A DNA stretch of 53,848 nt from Niabella drilacis. Lineage in GTDB: Bacteria > Bacteroidota > Bacteroidia > Chitinophagales > Chitinophagaceae. Position numbers and translations under genes: made by a program. The notes under the pieces are model-generated. The model was not told the DNA's origin and ran no database searches. It saw only the letters and a program-made list of their open reading frames with translations. Positions 1 through 8,216 of the stretch are shown piece by piece. Where the stretch lies: assembly GCF_900101395.1 (NCBI RefSeq), contig NZ_FMZO01000026.1:1-53848 (forward strand), in the 5' to 3' direction. Position 1 is the first letter of the stretch. Each line of letters starts with the position of its first letter.

Positions 1-103
1 TCTATTCAGTGAGCGGGTTAAAGCCCTGATAGGTGCCGCACTTCTGTAGGAGGGCTGGAGCCGGAATGGATTCCGGGAAATAAGGGCGCTTCATTATCTC
101 TAT

Positions 104-197
104 TCAAAAGTTGTTTTTAAGAACGAGGGAATCAATGATTTTTTTTGTGTCTGTTGAGGATGGTTTTGGCGCAAACTGCCGGATCACTTTAAAATCT
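104..197 (-). pseudogene. Duplicated 3' end of a TlpA-like gene
   Basis: These 94 bases are identical to 2743-2836, the last 30 codons plus stop of the TlpA-like gene that ends at 2743. The encoded tail (FKVIRQFAPKPSS... to LVLKNNF) is in the same orientation. Identity stops abruptly at both edges, and no thioredoxin or DUF4369 coding sequence precedes it, so it cannot make a functional protein. It is a recent recombination product, because no mismatch has accumulated. Confidence 0.85.
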
Positions 198-272
198 AAT
201 GGCCTCGTGACTATTTGCAGTATGAGTGATAATGAACCGGAATCAATTTTATTAAAATGCGTAATTACTAGT

Positions 273-326
273 GGTTTGTGAGGACACAAACCATGGCCCA
301 CGCCACGGTCAGTGTCCTCACTGACC
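273..326. repeat. Two adjacent hairpins with complementary loops
   Basis: Hairpin 1 (273-292) has perfect arms GGTTTGTG/CACAAACC around the loop AGGA. Hairpin 2 (307-326) has perfect arms GGTCAGTG/CACTGACC around the loop TCCT. The two loops are complementary. The form (perfect 8-bp stem, 4-base loop, intergenic, next to a GC-rich linker) resembles REP-like palindromes of Bacteroidota. No T-run follows either stem, so neither is a standard terminator. Confidence 0.6.
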
Positions 327-387
327 GAGAAAAGAAATAATTTTGATGCCGGCTTATTATGAAATGGTTAAAAGCATTTTCTTATGT

Positions 388-430
388 CAAAACTAAAATC
401 TTTCGGGGGTATTTTTAGCCCGGAATAATT
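388..430 (-). promoter_or_regulatory. Degenerate cassette promoter with dyad
   Basis: Reading the minus strand, a CCGGGC...CCCCCG imperfect dyad is followed by TAGTTTTG (388-395), which fits the Bacteroidota TAnnTTTG box. The arrangement copies the promoter/dyad elements found before precursor peptides at 2062-2098, 12029-12064, 16539-16574 and 24542-24577. Here the loop is TAAAAATA-like rather than GAAATAG, so the element has decayed. No precursor gene follows. Confidence 0.45.
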
Positions 431-433
431 TTT

Positions 434-502
434 AAAGATGCTTGCGGCGGATAAAACCACTTCTTCGAAAAAACATGGTTTTTCTTCCGGTGTCCCGATT
501 TT
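434..502 (-). pseudogene. C-terminal remnant of winged-helix cassette protein
   Basis: The 23 codons read KIGTPEEKPCFFEEVVLSAA then SIF. They align with the C-terminus of the intact family members (for example EIGKPEEVCFSEKAIFVLCR), sharing IG-PEE and CF-E. The N-terminal four fifths, including the DNA-binding helices, is absent, because the TlpA-like gene at 529 ends about 30 bases upstream. The remnant sits in the right place relative to the degenerate promoter at 388-430, which supports a lost fourth complete cassette. Confidence 0.5.
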
Positions 503-528
503 AAAATCGGAAATTGGAGTTTACTATA

Positions 529-1671
529 TCATTCAATGTCTAGTTTCAAAAGGTTTTTAAGAAGCGGAAATAAGGCAAATATCGGCGCGGTGTGATAGCC
601 TTTTTCTTGCCTTTCGAAGCGATCTACTATTTTCCCCTGTTTGTCTATCAGGATGAGCACAGGAATACCATTTACCATGTATTTGTTGAAAAGACTGTTT
701 TTCTTATCCAGTACATTAATCCAATCCATCGTTTGGTCCTTTATAAGGGCATTTTTCCATTCTGTGAGGTTGCCATCACAAGAAATACTTATGATTTCAA
801 AATCCTTTCGAACGCTGGCTTTGTAGTATCTCTTTAATACCGGATAGATCCTTCGGCATGGAAAACACCAGGATGCCCAAAAATCCAGCAAAACATATTT
901 CCCTTTTAACGACTCCAACCTTATTTCTTTGCCATGTATATCGTTGGCGATAAATGAAGGGGCTGGTTTGCCTTTTGAAATTTTATCAGCGATTTGTAAT
1001 TTCTCAAAAATTTCTTTTCCAAAAGTACTTTTTTGTATTGATGATGGAAACTGTTTATAATAATTGTCCACAGCATCCAGGGTAAAGCGTTCGAAATTTA
1101 AGTTTTGGGCAATTATAAAAGCACTGATAAATGATTTTGGATTTTCTACGATAAAAGCCGAATCCAGGTTTGCAATTTCTTTTTTTGACATCGTCAATTG
1201 CAGTGAAATACTGTCCCGGGGCAGATAGGCCCCGGTATCCGTTTGTAGTTGGCTTTCCAAAAGCTCCGTTTCCAAAAGAAATGGTTTCTTTTTTGTTGTT
1301 AAATCAATAAGCTGTTTTTGTATTTCCGTTCCGTTTTGAAGTTGAAAGTACTTAAGGCTATCCTTTTGTAATTTGATGGATGTTTGTCCCGGAACAATAA
1401 TTAATGCTGCAGTATTGTGCGCTGATTCGGACGGGTAGAAGTATAACCTGGCTATTGAAGGGCCCGCAACTGTTCCCCGGTAGCGGAAACCATGGTTCTT
1501 TATCGTTATTGTGTCTATTTCATGGTGTTCGGTCAGTAGTTCAATGATAAGTTGGCCATCCTTCAGGTCATCAAATTTTCCTGATAGTTGAAATTGGTTC
1601 TGGGAGAATATTTTGTTGTGAGAGATACTTAAGCAGATTGAAAAAAAGAAAAATAGGACTAATGTTCGCAT
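529..1671 (-). CDS. TlpA-like thioredoxin protein with DUF4369 domain (CFPC)
   Basis: A 380-residue exported protein. It has an N-terminal signal peptide (about 1-23), a beta-rich DUF4369-type domain (about 26-120), a helical linker and a C-terminal thioredoxin fold. The redox motif WASWCFPC lies near residue 270. The usual FxxxDxxGKxIxLxxLKGKYVLLDFWASW signature is present in substance, so it should act as a periplasmic or envelope thiol-disulfide oxidoreductase. It follows the precursor peptide at 1799-1981 on the same strand with a gap of about 125 bases, and I infer that it serves that peptide. The middle dipeptide of CxPC differs from its six paralogues here, which usually shifts redox potential. 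Confidence 0.88.
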   Translation of the reverse strand: MRTLVLFFFFSICLSISHNKIFSQNQFQLSGKFDDLKDGQLIIELLTEHHEIDTITIKNHGFRYRGTVAGPSIARLYFYPSESAHNTAALIIVPGQTSIKLQKDSLKYFQLQNGTEIQKQLIDLTTKKKPFLLETELLESQLQTDTGAYLPRDSISLQLTMSKKEIANLDSAFIVENPKSFISAFIIAQNLNFERFTLDAVDNYYKQFPSSIQKSTFGKEIFEKLQIADKISKGKPAPSFIANDIHGKEIRLESLKGKYVLLDFWASWCFPCRRIYPVLKRYYKASVRKDFEIISISCDGNLTEWKNALIKDQTMDWINVLDKKNSLFNKYMVNGIPVLILIDKQGKIVDRFERQEKGYHTAPIFALFPLLKNLLKLDIE

Positions 1672-1798
1672 AATTTGAGGTATTGATCTGGAGTTGTTGA
1701 CGGTCGTTCTTGATGTTTCATAAATAGGATGATTACTGACTAGAGTATTTGAATTCTAATCAGTAATCACTTTTAATATTACACCTAACAGGGCTTGT

Positions 1799-1981
1799 TT
1801 ACTTACAATTTCCTGATTTTGCGTTTGCATCGTAATAAGTACAGGGAGATTGAGTACATTCATCTTTACATGGGGGTGGGGCGCTACCACTGTCACTGCC
1901 TTCAATCACCCTTTTCAGTTGCGCTCTTGTGAGAACCTGTGCGCCCTCAACGTTTTGAAGGGATAATTTTAATTTTTTCAT
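1799..1981 (-). CDS. GG-type leader cysteine-rich precursor peptide 1
   Basis: A small peptide of about 60 residues. The leader (KKLKLSLQNVEGAQVLTRAQ then LKRVIEG) matches the four other precursors in the window, and the core is short with 4 cysteines (PPC, DEC, SPC, GNC). The leader ends in IEG rather than GG, so cleavage by the C39 exporter may be weaker or shifted. The start is ATG at 1981, with a second ATG directly before it at 1984; a TTG further upstream is unlikely. It lies downstream of the winged-helix gene 2110-2442 and carries the CTGCAGTACGAA-type 5' leader (2021-2032) shared with precursors 3 and 5. Confidence 0.75.
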   Translation of the reverse strand: MKKLKLSLQNVEGAQVLTRAQLKRVIEGSDSGSAPPPCKDECTQSPCTYYDANAKSGNCK

Positions 1982-2061
1982 CATTCCCAATTTTTAACGT
2001 TTTATAATAGCCCTCCCTCGTTCGTACTGCAGGTTAAATGAAGGAAAGCCTTTTCAACCAT

Positions 2062-2098
2062 CAAGGCTAAAACCGTTCGGGCTGCTATTTCTGGCCCG
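2062..2098 (-). promoter_or_regulatory. Precursor promoter with dyad, copy 1
   Basis: Minus strand: CGGGC-CA-GAAATAG-CA-GCCCG (2078-2098), then 15 bases after GAAATAG, TAGCCTTG (2062-2069), one mismatch from TAnnTTTG. The heptamer GAAATAG and the 15-base spacing are the same in all four well-preserved copies. It could be an operator or activator site at the -33 position, or an RNA hairpin. Confidence 0.55.
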
Positions 2099-2109
2099 GA
2101 AAAATTTCT

Positions 2110-2442
2110 TCAGATTTCTCTACAGAGCACAAAAATGGCTTTTTCGGAAAAGCAAACCTCTTCGGGTTTCCCGATTTCGCAGGCGTCTTCTCTTGTCAAC
2201 AGATCTCCGTACTTCATAAACCTGGAAATACAAAACTCCCCGTCTTCTGTATAACAGTATGTTTTGCGCTGCCGGTCGTAGATAATGGTTGCCCCCAGTT
2301 CCCGCATTTGGGATAGGATCCCTTTTGTCGCGTTCCTGTATAAATTCATTTTGCGGGCAAAGGTTTCCAGGTCGCCGGAGGCTTTTCTTTTAATTAAATA
2401 GTTGGCATATTCCAGCCGCTTAATGGCTTTTATTAAGGACAT
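2110..2442 (-). CDS. Small winged-helix protein of the peptide cassette, copy 1
   Basis: A 110-residue cytoplasmic protein. Residues about 5-65 look like a winged helix: a helix (IKRLEYANYLIKRKA), a helix-turn-helix (LETFARKMNLYRNATKGIL), then a beta wing with YDRQRKTY. The C-terminal 45 residues (EFCISRFMKY...) are family-specific. The start is ATG at 2442 (MSLIKAI); the TTG two codons upstream is rejected. It is the first gene of its cassette and is followed by promoter/dyad 2062-2098 and precursor 1. Paralogues at 12074 and 24590 occupy the same place, so I infer that it controls the precursor downstream. The family has no function I can name with certainty. Confidence 0.8.
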   Translation of the reverse strand: MSLIKAIKRLEYANYLIKRKASGDLETFARKMNLYRNATKGILSQMRELGATIIYDRQRKTYCYTEDGEFCISRFMKYGDLLTREDACEIGKPEEVCFSEKAIFVLCREI

Positions 2443-2525
2443 AGGCAATCATTTCAGGTTATAATAATAATTCCGGTGCGCTGCAGTTATAAAGGTGGTC
2501 TCCCGGCTTCTTTATTTTAAAGATA
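2443..2525 (-). promoter_or_regulatory. Shared promoter/leader element, copy 1
   Basis: Minus strand: TATCTTTA (2518-2525), a variant of TAnnTTTG, then about 75 bases including ATAACTGC and the 3' block TAACCTGAAATGATTGCC directly before the start ATG. Five genes or gene remnants in the window carry this element. An upstream ATG (ATGATTGCC) opens a 10-codon reading frame that overlaps the gene start out of frame. Confidence 0.55.
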
Positions 2526-2636
2526 CTAAAAAGAAAATAGAAAAAAACGGTTTATCAGGGGCAAACGCGTCTGAATTTTATAAAGCAGTATATTCCTCCT
2601 GATGCGGGCTTTGGTAAATGAGCCGGAATCTATGTT

Positions 2637-2671
2637 GCCGTTGGTGTTGAGCGGGATGCAACATCAACGGC
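2637..2671. repeat. Long imperfect palindrome downstream of TlpA-like gene
   Basis: Arms GCCGTTGGTGTTG and CAACATCAACGGC (13 bp, one mismatch) enclose a 9-base loop. It lies between the TlpA-like gene that ends at 2743 and the promoter at 2518-2525. It could slow or end transcription of the upstream gene, but there is no T-run on the minus strand after it. Confidence 0.5.
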
Positions 2672-2742
2672 TTAGCGGGGTTTTAGGTGCGCTGTAGTTG
2701 TGCCAAACCGGGTGCAATAGCGGAAAAGGAAAGAGCAAAGGC

Positions 2743-4110
2743 TCAAAAGTTGTTTTTAAGAACGAGGGAATCAATGATTTTTTTTGTGTCTGTTGAGGAT
2801 GGTTTTGGCGCAAACTGCCGGATCACTTTAAAATCTTTATCAATAATTATGTACCTGGGCAATTCTTCAACAAAATAGTCTTTTAGATTCAGGCGATTGG
2901 TGTTCCATTGGTTTCCCTTCAGGCCCATTGATGTTATATACGATTGCCACTTTTTTATATCCTCGTCTATCGATAAAGAAATAAAGGCAACATCATTATT
3001 GTCAGCATATTCCTGCTTAAGGCGCTCAAAGTTGGGCAGTTCTGCTAAACAGGGGCCGCACCAGGTGGCCCATAAATCTATATAAATTACACGACCCTTA
3101 TAATTTTCAATAGACACCGTCATATTATCAGCATCAATGGCCCTGAATATTTTCGCTTTTTGTTCGCCTTCAAATTGAAGCAGTTTTTGCTCAAACACAT
3201 TTTGAAGAACATCTTTATATTTCGGATTTTTAATACGATCTATTGCAGGCGCGAGGGTTTTCACCGATTCTGTATTTGACGTATGTTTTAACTGGTCGCT
3301 AATATTTTTTGCGAACAGCCAGTCCTCAACCGGAATCGCAGCTGTTTTTGTATTGGGCGTGGAGTAGTTTCTTATTACTTTTAAAATGTTCCGGTATACC
3401 GGAAGAACCAGTAATGATGCGTCGTAAAATCCAGCCGCGTATTTTTTTAATAAAGGGGGTGCTAAGCGGTCGTATTCTGCCAGGTATGCTTTTAGAGAAT
3501 CTTTTGGTATTACATCTTCATAGTAAAGCTGCATATAATACAGGCTATTAATAATGTCGGATTTTATCCTGCCCAGCTCATAGTTTTTAAAAACGGGGCT
3601 GATATTTTTACAGGACCGCAGTGTTTTCTCTCGTTCATCAGCGCATAACAGAATATTTTTCCAGTTAGATATAAACCTGCCGCTGATACCCGCTCCGGCG
3701 TTGATAAAGGAACCTGCTTTTGGGAATGGGGTGTCTTTTAAATAAGAATTTGCCGCTGAGCCTTTCCCCGAAAACCTGGCTGATTTGGGATAATTTCTGT
3801 CTAAAAAAACACGCATACTGTCTCCAGGCTCAAGATACAGCATATTCCTGCCTATCCTGAAGTAGGAGGCTGTTTCAAGTGGCAGCACAATCTTAAAATG
3901 ATTATTTGAGTCAATCAAAAATTGAAAAGCAACATCGGAAAGCATCAATTCTCCGATATCTGAAATATTTTCGATGGATGTTGTTTTTGAAAAATTGATT
4001 CCGATACCCTCCAGTATTACGGAACCAGGGTTGTATTCCCGGTTTTGCAACCAGGCGCTTTTAGGGATTAAAGAAAAAAACAGGAAAATAAAAAGAACGC
4101 GAAAAAGCAT
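2743..4110 (-). CDS. TlpA-like thioredoxin protein (CGPC), 455 residues
   Basis: An exported protein with a signal peptide (about 1-20), a long N-terminal half of about 310 residues typical of Bacteroidota TlpA-like proteins, and a C-terminal thioredoxin domain with WATWCGPC near residue 350 and the cis-Pro region EELPRYIIID. It is a likely envelope thiol-disulfide oxidoreductase or disulfide reductase. It is the last of three consecutive TlpA-like genes (6668 down to 2743) read in one direction. Its final 94 bases are duplicated exactly at 104-197, which shows recent recombination at this site. Its paralogue at 4290-5361 is frameshifted, so this gene may be one of the working copies. Confidence 0.88.
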   Translation of the reverse strand: MLFRVLFIFLFFSLIPKSAWLQNREYNPGSVILEGIGINFSKTTSIENISDIGELMLSDVAFQFLIDSNNHFKIVLPLETASYFRIGRNMLYLEPGDSMRVFLDRNYPKSARFSGKGSAANSYLKDTPFPKAGSFINAGAGISGRFISNWKNILLCADEREKTLRSCKNISPVFKNYELGRIKSDIINSLYYMQLYYEDVIPKDSLKAYLAEYDRLAPPLLKKYAAGFYDASLLVLPVYRNILKVIRNYSTPNTKTAAIPVEDWLFAKNISDQLKHTSNTESVKTLAPAIDRIKNPKYKDVLQNVFEQKLLQFEGEQKAKIFRAIDADNMTVSIENYKGRVIYIDLWATWCGPCLAELPNFERLKQEYADNNDVAFISLSIDEDIKKWQSYITSMGLKGNQWNTNRLNLKDYFVEELPRYIIIDKDFKVIRQFAPKPSSTDTKKIIDSLVLKNNF

Positions 4111-4289
4111 CGGGCAATATTTAATGATGTTGTTTGTTAAAAGTATAAAGAATCATGTTGATTACCACCTGTATTTTAAAGAAAATTTGAGACTGTTTCA
4201 AACTAAGGCCAGGCTTCTGATGAATGAGTATAAACCGGGTGCCCCGGAATAATATGAAAATTTAGATGCGTTGGCCCCGGCTGGTCGCA

Positions 4290-5361
4290 CTATTTTTGCG
4301 GGTATAAAATTTTTTCTAAATATTTTTCCAGGTCTGTTTCGTATAAATCCTTTGCGATTATTATACCATCGGCGTCAACAAGAAAATTTTGCGGAAGTTT
4401 GGCAACCCTATAAAGAAGGGCAACAGGGCTTTCCATGCCCTTTAGGTCGGAAAGCTGTGTCCATGCCAATCCATCGCTTTTAATGGCTTTAATCCAGTCC
4501 TCTTTTTTTGAGTATTCGTCCAAAGAAATACTAACAATTGAGAATCCTTTATTCTTATACTTTTTATATACATTAACTAAGTTTTTGTTTTCCCGCCTGC
4601 ACGGTCTACACCAGGAAGCCCAAAAATCAATTAATAAATATTTCTGCTTGATATCTCTTAAAGAAACTGGATTACCTAAGACGTTATTTAGGGTAAAATT
4701 GGGTGCTTTGCCGCCCACCCCAAATCGTAATGAAGCTATTTTTTTTTTCCACTTTTTTACCTAGTATCGATTTTTTATCTGCGGGTAATAAAAGATGAAA
4801 TAGTGTATCAATCTTATCGATATCTTCCTCTTTAACGTTAACGGGCAACCTCCTGAGGTAGTCAGAAATTAAAAATAGCTTTAGATTGGAGTTGGGATTG
4901 CTGATGAGGTATTGGTAGTAAAAAGTTGCGAGTTTGTACGCTTCTTTATTGATTTCACCTTTCCAGTATGCTGCACTGTCTACATTTTTTAGCGCCTCTT
5001 GCTCAGACCGTTTTTTATAAAGTAATGATAACGCCTGGTGAAACGGCCGATCTAATTCGTCTACTATGGTAAGCATATCTTCTTCGCGCAAATTGTTTAT
5101 ATCATGAGGATTTGTTGCGTACAATGTAAGTAAGGTGGTTGTTGCTATCTTCTTCGAAAATTCAAACTTATGGTTTGTAACCAAAGAGCTGTCAATCCCG
5201 CCTTCTGTGTCGGCATATATTGCATATATATACCGGGGTGATGTTAATAGATTTGAAACTTCTCCACTGATTGTTAAGGATGATGCCGTTTGCTTTAACT
5301 GATTTGTTTGGCAAAGCGTTGAAACAGGGGTCAGGAAGAAAAGTATAAGAACGTATTTCAT
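4290..5361 (-). pseudogene. TlpA-like thioredoxin gene split by a frameshift in an A10 tract
   Basis: The first part (5361 to about 4740) encodes a signal peptide and a DUF4369-like N-terminal region. The second part (about 4740 to 4290) encodes a complete thioredoxin domain with WASWCRPC. The two frames meet at a run of ten A on the minus strand (4739-4748). With nine A the reading continues as KKVEKKIASLRFGVGGKAPN, which is the expected entry into a TlpA domain. The break may be a true mutation, phase variation, corrected transcriptional slippage, or a sequencing error. As read, the first frame stops about 25 codons later, without the CxxC domain. It lies between two intact TlpA-like genes. 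Confidence 0.75.
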
Positions 5362-5516
5362 TGTTGTTTGGGAAAAAACTTAAGAAGATGGCTATAACCC
5401 TTTACAGGGCTACATTTTTCGGGGTTTAGGCGTATGGGATACTTTCCCTGATCTCGAACAAAGGGAACTGAAAAAAACGCTTGTTTGTATTGAATTAAAA
5501 GCATTTTTATTGAATT

Positions 5517-6668
5517 TTAGTCGGACAGAAATGATTTTTTATGTTTAGAAATAAAAAGATTTCGGCTTTTTAGAAAATCAGTCAATGCTTCCAATGAGAG
5601 GTTGGAGTCGATTATTTCCCCTTCTGAAGTAACAAGGTAATTCTGCGGGATCGCATTTAAATTATATTGAGTTTTTACAAGCCTGGTTTTAAAATTTTTA
5701 TCGATGAAGTTTTTAATAAAAATGCGGTCCTCCTTTGACGCCATTTCCCAGTTTTTTATAGCATCGTCAATGCTCACCAATACTATATCAAATTTTGAAG
5801 TGTCCAGATCCGGATAGATCTGCTGTAGCTGTGCTATCGACTTTCTACATGGGCCACACCAGCTTGCCCAAAAATCAACCAGGGTATATGGCTTCTTTTT
5901 ATAAATCGATTGAAGGTCCGTTGTCCTGTTCCCGGTTGAAAGAAGCTCTGCAGTGGGAAGCGTTTGCCCGATCATTAATTTCTTGTAATTCGTAATTGTA
6001 GTTAAAAGCTCCTTTCCCAGCTGTGTCCGCATCAGCGTATCTGTAAAAATCAGGGAACATTCCTCCAGTAATTTTGTGGACATGTATAATTCCTGTTTTA
6101 ACAGCTTAAATAGCACGAAATAGGAATTGTTGTGATTTTTGACAATTTCCAGTATATTTTGCTCATATTCCCGGTAAGATGCATAAAAAGAGCCGCCTCC
6201 GTCAACAGGCGAAAAGTCGTATTTTTTTTTCATGCCGGACATCTGTGGATTGTCAGTAATGAGGGCTGGTGGTGCAAATAGCAGCTCCTTATGTTTTGCC
6301 ATAAAATCGTTTTCGCCGCCGGTAACCGGGCTTCGTGCGGTTGGGTAATTGACGGTAATCTGAACCAGGTCCAGCGTGGCCAAAAAAGCTCCGATTCTTG
6401 TAAGAACGCTGTCTTTACGATCTTTCAGCAACAGTATACACCAGCGGGGCTCGGTTGCTGTTATTTTTAATAAATAGGATTGGAAATTCCGGGCGCCCTT
6501 TTCGCTGGCAAGCGCTTTGTCGCTATAAAAGTCTATGATTTCCAGGTTATACATTTGTTCAATACCACCCGGCAACTGCAGTGTTACACTAACCGGGCAA
6601 ACATGCGTTTGCGCGGTTAGGTATGTAACAGAAAGCATGCAAAAAAACAAACAGAAAGTCTTACGCAT
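5517..6668 (-). CDS. TlpA-like thioredoxin protein (CGPC), 383 residues
   Basis: It has a signal peptide (about 1-20), an N-terminal DUF4369-like region and a C-terminal thioredoxin fold with WASWCGPC near residue 272, followed by IVLVSIDD and the cis-Pro stretch LNAIPQNYLV. It is a predicted envelope thiol-disulfide oxidoreductase. It starts 21 bases after the glycosyltransferase-like gene 6690-8213 and is probably co-transcribed with it, so it belongs to the precursor-2 cassette that starts at 12406. It ends 155 bases before the frameshifted paralogue. Confidence 0.88.
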   Translation of the reverse strand: MRKTFCLFFCMLSVTYLTAQTHVCPVSVTLQLPGGIEQMYNLEIIDFYSDKALASEKGARNFQSYLLKITATEPRWCILLLKDRKDSVLTRIGAFLATLDLVQITVNYPTARSPVTGGENDFMAKHKELLFAPPALITDNPQMSGMKKKYDFSPVDGGGSFYASYREYEQNILEIVKNHNNSYFVLFKLLKQELYMSTKLLEECSLIFTDTLMRTQLGKELLTTITNYKKLMIGQTLPTAELLSTGNRTTDLQSIYKKKPYTLVDFWASWCGPCRKSIAQLQQIYPDLDTSKFDIVLVSIDDAIKNWEMASKEDRIFIKNFIDKNFKTRLVKTQYNLNAIPQNYLVTSEGEIIDSNLSLEALTDFLKSRNLFISKHKKSFLSD

Positions 6669-6689
6669 AATGTAGTTTTAGTCTTTCAT

Positions 6690-8213
6690 CTATAAGGAAA
6701 GATAAATTATTTTATTTGTTACCAGGATCTCAAGCTTTAGCTCCAGCAATTTTTTAACAGAACCAGGATCGTTACCCGCATCGGGGAAGGCCTGGCTGAT
6801 CTTATCAACAAGCGTGGAAAAGCTGCATCCCTGCGAGGCAAGCAGGACCATATTTGCACAGAGCTCATCCAGAACAAATGTCCTGTGCCCTTTGAAGAAC
6901 AACCCGGGTACAATAGCGGTAATGATATCCTTTTCATAGGAGGACCGGAACTGAATCGTATTTCCCGTAATTTGAATACTGGTCCAATCGTAGCAGCCAT
7001 CAATGATTTCTAAAAAAGGATTGGTGTAAACCAATGCGGCTTGTTTCCGGCTTTCAGGAAGTGTAAAAAAAAGCATGCCGGATATGGATGCGGCTTCCTG
7101 CTTATGCAACAGCGCCGCATCAATTTTGTTGAATTGTAAGATGACCCGTTTGAGCGTACACTCATACCGGTAAAGGCTTTTTAAAAGTGAATTTTTGGAC
7201 CGGGCCACCGCTTTTTTTAAATCTTTGCTGGATAGGGTATTTATTTTCCCGGTTATAGCATTCAGGAGCTGAACCGTTTTTGTAAAGGCCACCGGCCCGT
7301 TTTTTTTTGACGGAGGCCTGTTTGCTATTTCCTGGATCTTGTTGGGAAAATAGTAATGTGTTTTTCTGAACAGGGCTGTTATTTTTAAAAAGGTCTCCGG
7401 GTAATGATGGTAAAGCAGGTCGCATACCTGGTTGCAGATATTTTGGTTGCGCTTGTGGGGCCCTATAAAATGAAGATAATTGATCCTGGGCAGCATTGCA
7501 AAGTTGGCAACATCGGCTATCCCGTACCCGTTGTCCGGGAACTGTTTCTCAAAATAACAGTTCACTTCAAGGTTCATTTTCTTTGACAGGGAATAGAAAA
7601 GAACCTGTTCAAAAATGATATTAAAGTTCGTATTTAAGGGGTTCGCGGTATTCCTTTTTATGATCGTTGCTGCTTCAGAAAAATAGGTTCTGAAAAAAGA
7701 CAGGTTTGTACCTCCTAAAATTCCTGCATTGTATGCGTTTACATGGGTTGTATACAGATCGGTTCTTAAATATTCCGGGTAAAAAAAAGCATCGGATCTG
7801 TAAGGAGAAAAAAGGTTGTTGTAGTAAGCGGTGCCGGTTTCGGGGTTCTGAGCAATTAAGGGGGATGTCAACAGCTTTTTCCGGAACGGTTTCCAGAGCA
7901 CCACATCCCCGTCAACATGGATAAACGGCTTTTCCTGGCGGGCATAGGTGAGCAGCTTGGGATAGGCCCATAGGTCCGGCGCGCAATCCAGGTTGTCGTA
8001 ATCCGTAATTATTTTTTTATAAGGCAGGTCCAAAGTATCTGAGAGGATTGCGGCCCCGTGTTTGTCGGTATACAGCTCCAGTTCTTTATAAAATTTATTT
8101 AACTGGAGGCTGCTTAATGCCCAGGCCATCAGGTGGTGTTGCGGCGAAACCCAGCCGAAAGGATCTTCCAGCAGGTTTTTTTTATGGGTCCATAGTGTCT
8201 GGCAGATAGTCAT
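6690..8213 (-). CDS. DUF6734-like glycosyltransferase fused to a PqqD-like C-terminal domain
   Basis: A 507-residue protein without a signal peptide. The N-terminal 300 residues resemble the DUF6734 family: a glycosyltransferase-like fold with a DxD motif in FIHVDGDVVLWKPF (about 95-108) and conserved HFIGPHK. The C-terminal 80 residues (TFVLDELCANMVLLASQGCS ... LLELKLEILVTNKIIYL) have the pattern of PqqD/RRE domains: a beta strand, then a three-helix bundle ending in a short strand. RRE domains bind leader peptides of ribosomally made peptides. I infer that this enzyme docks on a precursor leader and glycosylates the core. It is 3 bases from the surface-protein gene 8217-10355, so the two are translationally close. 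The RRE call rests on pattern only. Confidence 0.7.
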   Translation of the reverse strand: MTICQTLWTHKKNLLEDPFGWVSPQHHLMAWALSSLQLNKFYKELELYTDKHGAAILSDTLDLPYKKIITDYDNLDCAPDLWAYPKLLTYARQEKPFIHVDGDVVLWKPFRKKLLTSPLIAQNPETGTAYYNNLFSPYRSDAFFYPEYLRTDLYTTHVNAYNAGILGGTNLSFFRTYFSEAATIIKRNTANPLNTNFNIIFEQVLFYSLSKKMNLEVNCYFEKQFPDNGYGIADVANFAMLPRINYLHFIGPHKRNQNICNQVCDLLYHHYPETFLKITALFRKTHYYFPNKIQEIANRPPSKKNGPVAFTKTVQLLNAITGKINTLSSKDLKKAVARSKNSLLKSLYRYECTLKRVILQFNKIDAALLHKQEAASISGMLFFTLPESRKQAALVYTNPFLEIIDGCYDWTSIQITGNTIQFRSSYEKDIITAIVPGLFFKGHRTFVLDELCANMVLLASQGCSFSTLVDKISQAFPDAGNDPGSVKKLLELKLEILVTNKIIYLSL

Positions 8214-8216
8214 GGT

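Larger units (their letters stand above)
1..528. other. Gene-free stretch with cassette debris
   Basis: No intact gene is visible here. The stretch holds a short palindrome (61-76, arms CCGGAAT/ATTCCGG), a 94-bp copy of the end of the TlpA-like gene at 2743, two adjacent hairpins (273-326), a degenerate copy of the cassette promoter/dyad (388-430) and the C-terminal remnant of a winged-helix gene (434-502). It therefore looks like the rubbed-out neighbour cassette of the one that follows. The precursor peptide expected downstream of the degenerate promoter is not found inside the window. Confidence 0.6.
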
